A DNA stretch of 64,000 bases from Charina bottae (Eukaryota > Chordata > Lepidosauria > Squamata > Charinaidae), in NCBI GenBank assembly GCA_023362775.1, contig JALMGJ010000062.1, positions 2,050,864 to 2,114,863 on the forward strand, in the 5' to 3' direction. Shown here piece by piece: positions 55,061 to 64,000 of the stretch. Numbering within the stretch: position 1 is the stretch's first letter; each line of letters begins with the position of its first letter. Below the pieces are notes generated by a model. The model was not told the origin of the DNA. It saw only the letters and a list, made by a program, of their open reading frames with translations, and searched no databases. The position numbers and the translations under genes are program-made.

Positions 55061-56159
55061 TGCGTACTTGTGCCTTGTCTTAGGGGTTTTTTTCCCTACC
55101 CCAAATACCATCAAATAGATAAAAACTATTATTTGTAATTGGGAGAAGCAGCAAACCGTAAAGAATGCCAGTCACATCAGTCAACACAGTCCAGTCAAAT
55201 TAAAAGCTTGGGTGAACAAGAAGTCTTGAAGATAGATGAATCGCGAGAAATTTATAAACTGGACATCAAGCAAGTCTTGGGCTGTTTTCCGAAGTTGAAG
55301 AACTTCGAATGATGATCTGAATCCGCTGTGTTGGGTTTGAGGGCTGTCGTGGCTAGGCGAAGAACGACGCTGAGGCCCAGAGACAAGCTCTGGATCTTTA
55401 TTCTCTGCCTTACACAGAATCTTACCAAACTAAGCCAGCAGAACAGTTCACTGGGAAAAAAACCCAAGCACGCTAAGGCGGGCCCGGCCTGATTCTCTCG
55501 GATGGCTGCCCAAGGTCTTCCGTGCTATGAAAGCGCTTCTCACCCTGGAAGGCGCCCCCTCCTCCTCGTCCTGTGATCTCCATAACAAGGGCGGATATAA
55601 AACAACACAAAAATTAACATCCATATTGAGATCCTACCTTGATGAGGCCCACTGGTTTGAACTTCTATTTTGGGGTTTTCCAAGACCCCTTTCTCCTACA
55701 AGGTGGTTAAAAATCCAGAAAAGATGTTGGGTAAAGGTGGTGCTTTAAGCCAAGTTTATACCAAGTTAGTGGTAAATGGACCGTTGGAGAATTGGCAGTT
55801 GTACAAATCAGTGGTTCTTAAGTGCATCCCACAATTCTCCTACATTTACTCTGCATAAGATCCGTGAATGATTCAGGAATTCATGGCCATCCACTTGATG
55901 ACATCACTCCGATGTTTGCCTCCAGACAAAACCCACAAATGCACTTGAAAATAGACAGGTTTGGTCTTAAGCCCGTTAAACTGTAAAACAGCATAACCAC
56001 AAGGAGAGCAAAGTCATCGTCAGAGATGCAGAAATATAAGCAATAAATGCCTCTTGTTCCCAAATGTTGCATTCATGTGAAAGTTCCTCTGCATGTTTGG
56101 GGCTTTTTGAGGGCAGGCTAATGAACTTCAGTAGGACCAGCAACATTTTGAGGAAGAGT
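55061..56159 (+). other. Intron with a possible antisense LTR-like piece at 55330-55590
   Basis: TGTTGGGTTTGAGGGCTGTC, then a TTTATT (antisense AATAAA) at about 55397, resembles an LTR in antisense, but I cannot define its far end or a target duplication. The rest to 56159 is unrecognised. Confidence 0.3.
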
Positions 56160-56490
56160 ATCACTGGAATCTTCCTAAAGGAAATCAACCCTGACTGCTC
56201 ATTGGAAGGACAGATCCTGAAGCTGAAGCTCAAATACTTTGGCCACCTAATGCGAAGAGAGGACTCACTGGAAAAGACCCTGATGCTGGGAAAGACTGAA
56301 GGCAAAAGGAGAAGGGGACGGCAGAGGATGAGATGGTTAGATAGCATCATCGATGTAACGAACATGAATTTGAGTAAACTCCGGGAAACAGTGGAGGACA
56401 GGAAGGCCTGGCGTGCTGTGGTCCATGAGGTCACGAAGAGTTGGACATGACTAAACGACTGAACAACAACGACAACAATCACTGGAATCT
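56160..56490 (+). pseudogene. RTE-BovB LINE tail with perfect 13-bp target duplication
   Basis: Insertion 56173-56477 (305 bp) lies between copies of ATCACTGGAATCT. It encodes EINPDCSLEGQILKLKLKYF, GHLMRREDSLEKTLMLGKTE and AWRAVVHEVTKSWT then a stop, in one open frame, ending AACGACTGAACAACAACGAC. It is a short 5'-truncated copy and useful as the undeleted reference for the 32281 copy. Confidence 0.95.
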
Positions 56491-56602
56491 AAGGAATGAT
56501 TAGTGACTAATCCCTAAATACTGGATATGCCTTAAATGCCACCCCTAAATCTAGAGAGGATTCCTTTTCCCACCTCTCTCTCCCTAACTTTTAGTCCTAG
56601 AT

Positions 56603-56730
56603 CAGTTTCACAACCTTGGCAGCTTTAAGATGTGTGGACTTCAACTCCCAGACTTCCCCAGGCAGCATACTGAGGAAGTCTGGGAGTTGAAGTCCACACA
56701 TCTCAAAGCTGCCAAGGTTGAGAAACACTG
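56603..56730. mobile_element. Palindromic hAT MITE (family P)
   Basis: CAGTTTCACAACCTTGGCAG to CAAGGTTGAGAAACACTG, with a slightly asymmetric centre (GCAGCATACTGAGG). No target duplication is visible; the left end has lost the TGTT of the terminal repeat. Confidence 0.85.
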
Positions 56731-56739
56731 TTTTCCTCC

Positions 56740-57219
56740 TATAATGTCTATTCTTGATAGGGTGACCTAGTTTGTTCCCAAGGTCCCAGTGCAAATTCTG
56801 AGATGGGAGACAGGCAGAAATTATGCCACCCACGTCCTGCTTGCTCTCATGATACTGGGAACCCTAGAAGCGTCCATTGAACATTTTCCATAGCCCACGT
56901 CAACCCCGTCCCAGAACCTCATGGTGGCATCACTGTTTCCGAAGACAAATTGAATTAATTTCTGTCCCTCCTGCAATCTGAAACAGCATGTCATGTCCAG
57001 AAGGACCTTTGCTACTTTTTGCTGGGATACCTTTGTGTTAATGAAATCTGATGGGAAAGATTGAATAGATTTCCACCCAAAGAAGAAGATTATTCTGCTT
57101 GTCCTCCTGGCTGATGGCCTGCTTTAATTGCCTTGTCACCATTAATTGATGTCTCAGAAGCGATAAGCAATAGAAATAAATAGATGATGATCTTGAGGTT
57201 GACTTGGAGCTGGTGAAAG
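56740..57219 (+). other. CAMTA1 intron, no element recognised
   Basis: No repeat termini or recognised coding sequence. Confidence 0.35.
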
Positions 57220-57660
57220 TGGTGGTGGTGGTGGTGGTGGTGGAGGAGGAGGAGGAGGAGGAGGAGGAGGAAGAGGAGGAGACAGAGAAGGAGACAGAGG
57301 AGGACAAGGAGAAGGAAGAAGAGGAGGACAAGGAGGAGAAGGAGAAGAAGGAGAAGGAAGAGGAGGAGAAGGAGGAGAAGGAGGAGGAGACAGAGAAGGA
57401 AGAGGAGGAGGAGGAGACAGAGAAGGAGAAGAAGGAGAAGGAAGAGGAGGAGAAGGGGAAGAAGGAGAAGGAGAAGGAGGAGGAGGAGGAGAAGGAGAAG
57501 GAAGAGGAGGAGGAGGAGAAGAAGGAGGAGGAAGAGGAGGAGGATGAGACGGAGAAGAAGAAGGAGAAGGAAGAGGAGGAGAAGGAGAAAGAGAAGGAAA
57601 AGGAGGAGAAGGAGAAGGAAGATGAGGAGAAGGAGGAGGAGAAGGAGAAGGAGGAGAAGT
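57220..57660 (+). repeat. (GGA)n/(GAA)n polypurine tract, about 440 bp
   Basis: (GGT)n at 57220-57241 leads into GGA/GAA/GACA blocks, almost purely purine on the + strand, the opposite polarity to the tracts at 24836, 42072 and 54264. The K/E-rich 172-codon frame is an artefact of GAG/AAG/GAA codons. Confidence 0.96.
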
Positions 57661-58172
57661 TGTTACTTTCAGGTTCCTTTTTGGAACATGGAACAAAAAC
57701 ATTTCAGAAGTGGCATCATTAGATCCAAGAGATTGTTGGAACACTTGGCTCCACCATTTCTCCTCTAGATCTGTTTCTAGTGTGTGTTCACAGAAGTTAC
57801 ACACTGGCTCCATAATTGAGGGTTGAAGCCCAACAGAAATGGGAAGGGCCAAGGTGCAAGGTGACAATGACTTTTAACAGTGAGGGGAAACTGTTCCTCA
57901 AAGAGGGGGCGGCTGTTCTTGGGTGCTCGAGCCTCATCCCAGTATGAAGAAGGTCCCAGGAGCAACCTGGGAGACAGAAGGGTCAGTAAGAATGATAGAA
58001 AAGTGGGGATGAAGAGAGACTTCCTTTTTTATTTTGGCATGCTCTGGGGATGGAGGTGCAGAATGTGTAGTTGCATCAGGAGGAAAGATGGTGTGTGTGT
58101 TGTGTGTCTTTCCAGTATGATGATATTTAGAGAAGCCATCAGATATTTTTACAAAGAGAATGGACTTCCTGC
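57661..58172 (+). other. CAMTA1 intron, no element recognised
   Basis: A short GTGTGTGTTGTGTGT run at 58091-58106. Nothing else recognised. Confidence 0.35.
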
Positions 58173-58451
58173 TGGAATGTAATTTTATGTGGGAAAGACC
58201 TTGGGAGACGGGGCCAAGAGATGCTGCCAAGGGAACGGTCAGATAAGAGGGAGCATAGCCCGCAGCTGCATAATGGGTGGAGAAAGAGGCTCAGAAGGGA
58301 CCGTCCCTAGTTTCTCATACTGTAAAAGAGTTGGTGGGAGAATTGTACTTTCAGACTTGCAAGATTCTCTCAATGTAGCCTTACAATAAAGTAGAATTAG
58401 CTCATCTGGTCGTGTTTCCTGTCTGGTCTACCTGGTAAGGCTGACATGGAA
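58173..58451 (+). mobile_element. Solo LTR, family B, perfect 5-bp duplication
   Basis: LTR 58178-58446 (269 bp), TGTAATTTTATGTGGGAAAG to GGTAAGGCTGACA, flanked by TGGAA on both sides. AATAAA at about 58385. Confidence 0.9.
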
Positions 58452-58589
58452 AGACTTCCAGACTCATTGCAAGTCCTTTCTCCTTTACTTGGAGTTCCAT
58501 TTGGTCTATCTCCCATGTCATTATGGGGTGTATATTCCCACACCTACTAAGCCCCATTTTGCTGAAAGCAAAAAATAAGGTAATTGCAA

Positions 58590-59610
58590 CTTCTGTTATA
58601 GAACTTTAATATGCTGATGATAACGTAGTCTGTGCACACTCTGAGGAAGATCTTCAGACTATCCTAAACATCTTTGCAGAAGCATATGAAAAGCTCGGCC
58701 TCTCAATTAACATTAAAAAAACCAAAGTGCTTTACCAGCAAGTTCGAACCAATCTCTCTGCAGCGCCATCAATCCAGCTTAAAGGTGTGTCACTAGAAAA
58801 TGTCGACCACTTTTCTTATCTCGGCAGCCATCTATCTACAAAAGCCGACATCGACGCTGAAATTCAGCATCGCCTGAGCTCTGCGAGTGTAGCTTTCTCC
58901 CGAATGAAGCGTAGAGTGCTTGAGGATCGGGACATTCGCAGGGAGACCAAAATGCTTGTTTACAAAGTCATTGTACCTTCTGTACGCCTGTGAAACATGG
59001 ACCCTCTACAAACGCCACCTCCAACTTCTTGAAAGATTCCATCAACGCTGCCTCCGAAAAATTCTGCAAATTACTTGGGAAGATAGGCGGACTAATGTTA
59101 GCGTATTAGAAGAAGCGAAAACCACTAGCATTGAAACAATGATCATCCAACATCAACTTCGCTGGACCGGTCATGTTGTTCGAATGCCTGACCATCGTCT
59201 TCCAAAGCAGCTACTTTCTCCCAACTTAAGAATGGAAAACGGAATATTGGTGGACAGCAAAAGAGATTCAAAGATACTCTCAAAGCTAATTTAAAAAAAT
59301 GTAATATCAGCATTGAGAACTGGGAAGCCCTAACTCATGAGCGTTTCAATTGGAGGTCATCCTTTATTAATGGCGCTATGGACTTTGAAGAAGCACGAGT
59401 ACAGGGCGAAAGGGAGAAAAGAGCTAAAAGGAAGGCACGTCGGGCAAACCCTCATCGTGACCGTCTCCCACCCGGAAACCTATGCCCTCATTGTGGGAGG
59501 TTGTGCGGATCCAGAATTGGCCTTTACAGCCACTTACGGATCCACCGTTAAAATTTTACCCTTCGAAGACAATCTTACTCGGCTACGAGTGATCGCCAAT
59601 GATGATGAAG
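58590..59610 (+). pseudogene. RTE-like LINE ORF2 3' half with YADD box, frameshifted
   Basis: The frame opens at the RT catalytic box YADD (58610-58621), followed by SEEDLQTILNIFAEAYEKLG, LSINIKKTKV and the ENVDHFSYLGSHLSTKADID motif. A one-base change near 58980-58990 shifts frame; the adjacent frame continues with YACETWTLYKRHLQLLERFH and TSIETMIIQHQLRWTGHVVR. A further shift leads to a C-terminal CPHCGRLCGSRIGL-type zinc finger at about 59490-59535. The upstream endonuclease and most of RT are missing. It belongs to an RTE-like/non-LTR clade different from the BovB copies; exact clade unassigned. Confidence 0.85.
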
Positions 59611-59621
59611 CCCCATAGTTC

Positions 59622-59626
<5 letters not shown>

Positions 59627-59704
<78 letters not shown>
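59627..59704 (+). repeat. (CT)n(GT)n compound microsatellite
   Basis: About 25 CT units followed by about 13 GT units directly after the LINE 3' end, possibly seeded by the LINE tail. Confidence 0.96.
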
Positions 59705-59710
<6 letters not shown>

Positions 59711-60440
59711 GTGAGACCGTGTTTGTGTCTGTAAGCATCTATCATAACATCAAGGATGTTCCATCCACCCCATCAATCCGCCCCTAGCTATAGCTTGGAC
59801 TGTTTTTCTTCTGGGGCTGTTCTGTGTCATGACCCAGCTTGACCAGAAGCAGCTCTGTGCACGACAGCTTGAAGCACATCCACCCTCCAGCAGCTGGGAG
59901 GTCTTCTGCAGAAGACCCTATTTCAACAGTGCTGAACAACAAGTGACGATGGTGCACCGTCCCAGTTGTTTCCCTTCTGGTTTGGTGTTCCTCGTCTAGA
60001 AGGTCTCAGTGGACACAGAAAGCTTATGCTGCTCTATCTTCGAGACAATTGGGCAGTTCACCCCATCAAGAGCAAGTGATTCGAGGTTCCTTTAGTTCCT
60101 CTGGGAGAGAAATGGAGATTTCTCCTCCAGGGATGGTGCGAGAAGATCCAAGCCTTTCAAGGACATCTCATTTCTCCTCCAAGGATGGTGTGAGAAGATC
60201 CGAGCCTGCGGTGACCTTTGGCTCTTTGGAGATGCTGACCTCCACCTGTTTCAGGGCCATCAACAGGAAGGGGCCCTTGATGCCAATCTTTTCTCCTGGG
60301 GATCTGGCCTCCCATCCAGGCAAAGAAACTTTGTGCTGAATTTAAATAGCTATAAATAGCTAGGATGCTAGAGGGGGTGGGGGAGCTTTTGGGCCACCAG
60401 GCCTGATTTACATGACACGCTTAGTCCCGGGTCAGCCTGG
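59705..60440 (+). other. CAMTA1 intron, no element recognised
   Basis: A pair of imperfect direct repeats (GGGATGGTGCGAGAAGATCC at 60130 and GGATGGTGTGAGAAGATCCG at 60182, each preceded by TTTCTCCTCC) lies here. No coding domain was recognised. Confidence 0.4.
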
Positions 60441-60660
60441 TTTTATGTATATAATTAGTATTAATCAACAATCAAACGAGAGCTCTTGAGTAAATCAACG
60501 ATTTTTAATTAGACTGCTATGTTGCGTAAAATATTTTCCGACTGTGTGAGAACAGGAGCCCTGCTGGAGGACCTCCGTCATGCCCTCTTCATTACCGTCT
60601 AGGGCTGATGGGTTTCTAGAGCTCTTTTCCTCTTGCTAATGGGGGGCTGTGTGCCTTGCG
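60440..60660. promoter_or_regulatory. Candidate conserved intronic element
   Basis: TATAATTAGTATTAATCAAC, AAATCAACGATTTTTAATTA and CTTCATTACCGTC form a compact TAAT-rich block with no repeat signature. Composition-based call only. Confidence 0.4.
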
Positions 60661-60819
60661 CTCGCCTTCCAGGATAGCGGGGTGTGAAGCAGATTCTCTC
60701 CTGTCCTCGGGGCTGAATCCTGGGTGGCCACTTGCAAGTCAAGCAAGACCTTTGCATAAAATAGCTCCTGGTCCAGGAGAAAGGGCCCTAGGATTGACCT
60801 TTGTTTGGATGGCCCTCCA

Positions 60820-60910
60820 AGGATTCATAGAATCATCAAATGTAGGGGTTGGAATTGGAGATCATCAAGGCCACCCTCTTCTTAGGGCAGAAATCCGTGC
60901 CCACCTAGCC
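60820..60910 (-). mobile_element. CR1 LINE 3' end, antisense fragment
   Basis: ATTCATAGAATCATCAAATG, GGGTTGGAATTGGAGATCAT and GGCCACCCTCTTCTTAGGGC follow the CR1 3' end order seen at 41425 and 47938. Confidence 0.75.
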
Positions 60911-62294
60911 TTCTGTTTCTTGCAGTGGCTAGTCGGGGGCCCAAGAGAGGTGGCAGCTCATAGGAAGATTCCACATAGCCATGATGGGTAGTAACCTTGG
61001 AGAAACATTTCACATGTCCCCGTGATGAAGGCTAGGGTAGCCATGTGGAACTCCTCAGTCATCATCTGGACCTTGCATGGTTCAACGTTCCAAGAGAGAT
61101 TCCTTTGCAGGCCTTCAAGACGCAAGAGGTACGTTGCCGTCTGGCATCTCGATTCCTTCAGCCATTTTGTTGAGGCCACCCCCTGTCAAAAGATACCACC
61201 TTGGTTTGAAGTGCTTCTCAGAACGTGTAACGCCGCAGCGGCTGTGCTGTTTACCAATATCGGCTGAGTTGCTAGCATCTCAACGCCTCTGCCAGGGACC
61301 TCATTTGTGGGAATGCAATGTGTGAATGATGGCGCTTCCTTGGCGGCTTGCGGAAAGAGTTTCTGAGAATAAGGTCCTGGTTATTTTTTTAGGAATTATG
61401 TCACAGATGGCATTCTCTCTCTCTCCCCCCGCCCCAATTTCTAGCAGATTTTGCCTGTATTTCTACTCTGGCTGTGATGCTGAGGGATGAAAAGTATGTC
61501 TGAGGGTGCGATTGGGGGAAGCTGCTCTATACCAGGACAGACAATTTCCCCCCCTCTTACGGGGTTTTCAACACAGCTCAAAAAGGCTCTTGGTCCTCTT
61601 TTCCCGTTCAAACCCTGCCCTCCAAGGATGAAAATGTGAGGGCTTTCTGTGGGTGCAAACTGAGCATCACTTTAGGAGCATCACATACTGAGAAATAAAT
61701 CAGATTTGTGAAGAAAGCAAAAATCGTGACTTGTGCTTTAGTGCCCGGCCACATGGTCAGCAAGCGTGGCCACCACTCTAGAGCCCGGCCACATGGTCAG
61801 CATGGCTTTGTAGAATCTCTCCGCTGCTGGACAGTATCTCTCTAGAACCTGGTGGAAGATGTCTTGCTCACTTGCCCTGCAAACAATTTGTTTATATAGA
61901 AACGAGTACCAAGGACACTTCAGCTAATAACCATCAGCCACAGAGATGATTTGGATCTGTCCATCTTGTCTTGTTTGGAACGTGAAGGAAGGTTTTAATA
62001 AAGCCGCACCAAATCCCATTGAACAATAGGATTATGTGCCTGCCAGTTCGGGCTGGTGGGCTCTGGCCCCTTGTTGGGAGAGAAATGCAGAGAGGGGCTT
62101 CAAAACCCCTTCTTTGACATCCAGGACAATCCATCTGGGCCTCCATCTCAGTCTAACAACATGTTGGGATGCCATCCTGCCATCCTGCTTTAGATAGATA
62201 GATGGGATTTGTAACTGGTTAGATTAGATAGATGGGATTTGTAGTAACTAGATGCAAAGCTGTAGCAATTATTAGAGATATGAATGGCATGCAG
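60911..62294 (+). other. CAMTA1 intron with short local duplications
   Basis: GAGCCCGGCCACATGGTCAG (near 61782) repeats TGCCCGGCCACATGGTCAGC (near 61741), and TTAGATAGATAGATGGGATT repeats at about 62191 and 62222. No coding or mobile-element identity. Confidence 0.4.
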
Positions 62295-62711
62295 GCGTTA
62301 AGTAGGCTGACCATATTTCCTTGAGACAAAAACGGGACATTGGGATGGCAAAACGGGACGGGGTCTTATGTAATATTCCGTATTCCTGAAAAAGACAGGG
62401 GTCCCCGCCCCCGGTTCATGCGATTGGCTCCCGCCTGCAAACCCTGCCCCCCGGTCCACACGATTGGCTCCGGCCTGCAAACCCCGCCCCCGGTCCCTCC
62501 TTTGCCATGTGCTGATAGGCGGGAGGGCTTCCTCTTCCAGGCTGCCTCCAATCGGCAGCTCCGGCTCGGATCCTCTTTCCGTGCCATTCCCGCTGGGTTT
62601 AAAAAACGGGACAAAATTGAGATTTTTATGGAAACGACGGGATGGTTGAAAAATGTAAAAAAATGGGACTGTCCCGTTCAAAACGGGATGTATGGTCATC
62701 CTAGCGTTAAA
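62295..62711 (+). mobile_element. hAT-type MITE, family Z1, with CCAAT/GC-box module (copy 2)
   Basis: Element 62303-62703 (401 bp) has ends TAGGCTGACCATA and TATGGTCATCCTA, flanked by GCGTTAAG and GCGTTAAA (7 of 8). It aligns along its whole length with 2322-2760 but has two module units instead of three, accounting for the size difference. Both copies lie in the same orientation 60 kb apart. Confidence 0.9.
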
Positions 62712-64000
62712 GGAGGGTACCAGGCTCCAAGGCCATCCATCTGGAAACATCCAAGGCTGGCCGTGTAAAGCTATGGGAAGTGAGTCAGGAGGGAGGAGTG
62801 GATGAGGGGTGCCTGAGAGTCTGGCAGGTTTTGAAGTATGTTTGAGAGCGAAACGTTTTAGTTTGCTCTTTGCATCGATTCCATTCACTTGCATTAATAA
62901 AAGAACTTTTTCATATCCTATCATGGCTTGTGCTAGAAGTCTCTAAGTTAATATCAAAGGAGTGAGTCGTCACAGAAAGAGCAAACTCAGATGGCGGTTC
63001 CAACCATGTCATAATGCTAGATCCCGTGCAGATAACTGGACGAAACGGCATGCGGGGTGGGGAATGAAGCTGGGGAGGGTCAGAAAGCAGTGGTGGTGAT
63101 GTGGGGGGAATGTAAACGTGAGTTAGAGGGAGACCTTCCAGATCTTTCCCAACTTTGGAACAGATCCCATTCGAATGGGTTCCTTCTCCTCCCCACGCAC
63201 CCTCGCGTTGACCTTAACAGATGATTTCTGTCCCCGTGCATGTGTGAATTGTAGCCTTCGGACCATTATTTTTCAGGAAGATAGATGAACAGCATTGTTT
63301 GCAACCCATGCCACCGCTGTCACACATTTAAAAATGATTTCCATGCACGGTCCTCCGTGCCCATTTATTAGCGGTGGCAGGCGGCCGTTCCTACTGGGCC
63401 GGAGTGTCGTCTGGAGAACGTTTCTTTCCAGAATGAAATCGGGGGGGGGGGGGGGGGGGACACCTGCTGCATTTCATTTACCAGCGAAACATTAAAAGGC
63501 TGTAAAGAGAGACAAGACTTTCCCGGAGCGATCTCCTTGGGGTTGTCTGCAAGCTTATCTACCACCAAATTGGGCTAATGAAATCCGGGCAGGATGTCCC
63601 CAAGTAAAGCAAGTGCTGACATGTGCTGCAAGCCTGTGCTTTTATAGAGAGGAAGGCCTTAGCATGCATTCATTAAACTAGCTCTAGATGTTTGAGGAAC
63701 GCCTACGGGGAAATTGAAAAGTGCACGATCCCATTGGGTAGCGGCTCCTTAAAGTTTAAGTTGGGACTGGTTTTCCTCTGCTTGACTTTTTCCCCCGGGT
63801 AGAAATGGTGGCCAAGGTCAATGTGGGGATTCGGCAGGTAGAACAGCTGGGCAGCGCATTTTTCTTCAAACTCCTCAAGGCCTTCCCAATGCAAAACTGG
63901 AAAGGTGTGTGCAAAGGGTACGGCCTTGAATTCAGGAAGCGGGCGCCTCCAGGCCTTTGCACAACCCCATTTTTCAAGAGGGAGGCAGCAGATAAATCAA
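62712..64000 (+). other. CAMTA1 intron to window end; G-homopolymer at 63440
   Basis: A 19-base G run at 63441-63459 is the only simple repeat. ATTTATTAGCGG at 63363 and GCATTCATTAAACTAGC at 63667 lie in otherwise unrecognised unique sequence. Frames at 63703-63977 have no recognised domain, and no splice-bounded CAMTA1 exon is seen before the window ends. Confidence 0.4.

Noticed and set aside
57154..57867. 172- and 237-codon frames, one K/E-rich and possibly a coiled coil
   Set aside because: Derived from the GGA/GAA tract with GT-rich flank; no independent evidence of a gene.

Overview
This window is nuclear DNA from a squamate reptile (a lizard or snake; I cannot tell which). The evidence is the mobile-element set: two Sauria-type tRNA-derived SINEs, RTE-BovB LINE tails, CR1 and L1 fragments, Penelope-like elements with GIY-YIG endonuclease remnants, hAT and TA-flanked MITEs, and a 2-kb GATA/GACA (Bkm-like) satellite. 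There are no operons, no bacterial-type genes and no CRISPR array.

Host gene: the only protein-coding host sequence I can support is one 68-bp exon at 3133-3200 on the + strand. It has a consensus acceptor and donor and encodes part of the CG-1 DNA-binding domain of CAMTA1, a calmodulin-binding transcription activator. About 3.1 kb of the preceding intron and about 60.8 kb of the following intron fill the rest of the window. The next CG-1 exon is not present, so the downstream intron exceeds 60 kb. Several AT-rich, TAAT-rich stretches inside the intron look like candidate conserved regulatory elements.

Layout: 0.5-2.8 kb is a nest of precise insertions (TA-type MITE, solo LTR, hAT MITE) around a short duplicated sequence whose second copy serves as the empty site. 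3.1-3.2 kb is the CAMTA1 exon. 4.9-12.4 kb holds MITEs, a Sauria SINE and an L1 remnant. 12.8-15.5 kb holds an old CR1/L3-like LINE and an antisense solo LTR. 18-23 kb holds an LTR dimer, a Penelope insertion, a BovB tail and an inverted repeat built on a MITE plus its flank. 24.8-25.8 kb is a polypyrimidine satellite. 27.9-31.7 kb holds a hAT MITE, a three-unit LTR array, a hexamer microsatellite and a CR1 copy split by a Penelope insertion. 32-36 kb holds a BovB tail and a second Penelope insertion. 36.2-38.2 kb is the GATA/GACA/GGAT higher-order satellite. 39-50 kb holds LTR, Penelope, CR1, MITE and a CTC/CTT tract. 51-59.7 kb holds a solo LTR, a SINE, four low-complexity tracts, a BovB tail, another solo LTR and a RTE-like LINE with a YADD motif. 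62.3-62.7 kb holds a second copy of the 2.3-kb MITE.

The most unusual feature is a 38-39 bp GC-rich module carrying an inverted CCAAT box (ATTGG) next to a GC box (CCCCGCCCC). It is tandemly repeated inside four hAT-type MITEs of three families with unrelated termini. Many insertions have exact target-site duplications that I could read directly, so the insertion history is unusually legible. No mobile element here looks intact enough to be autonomous.
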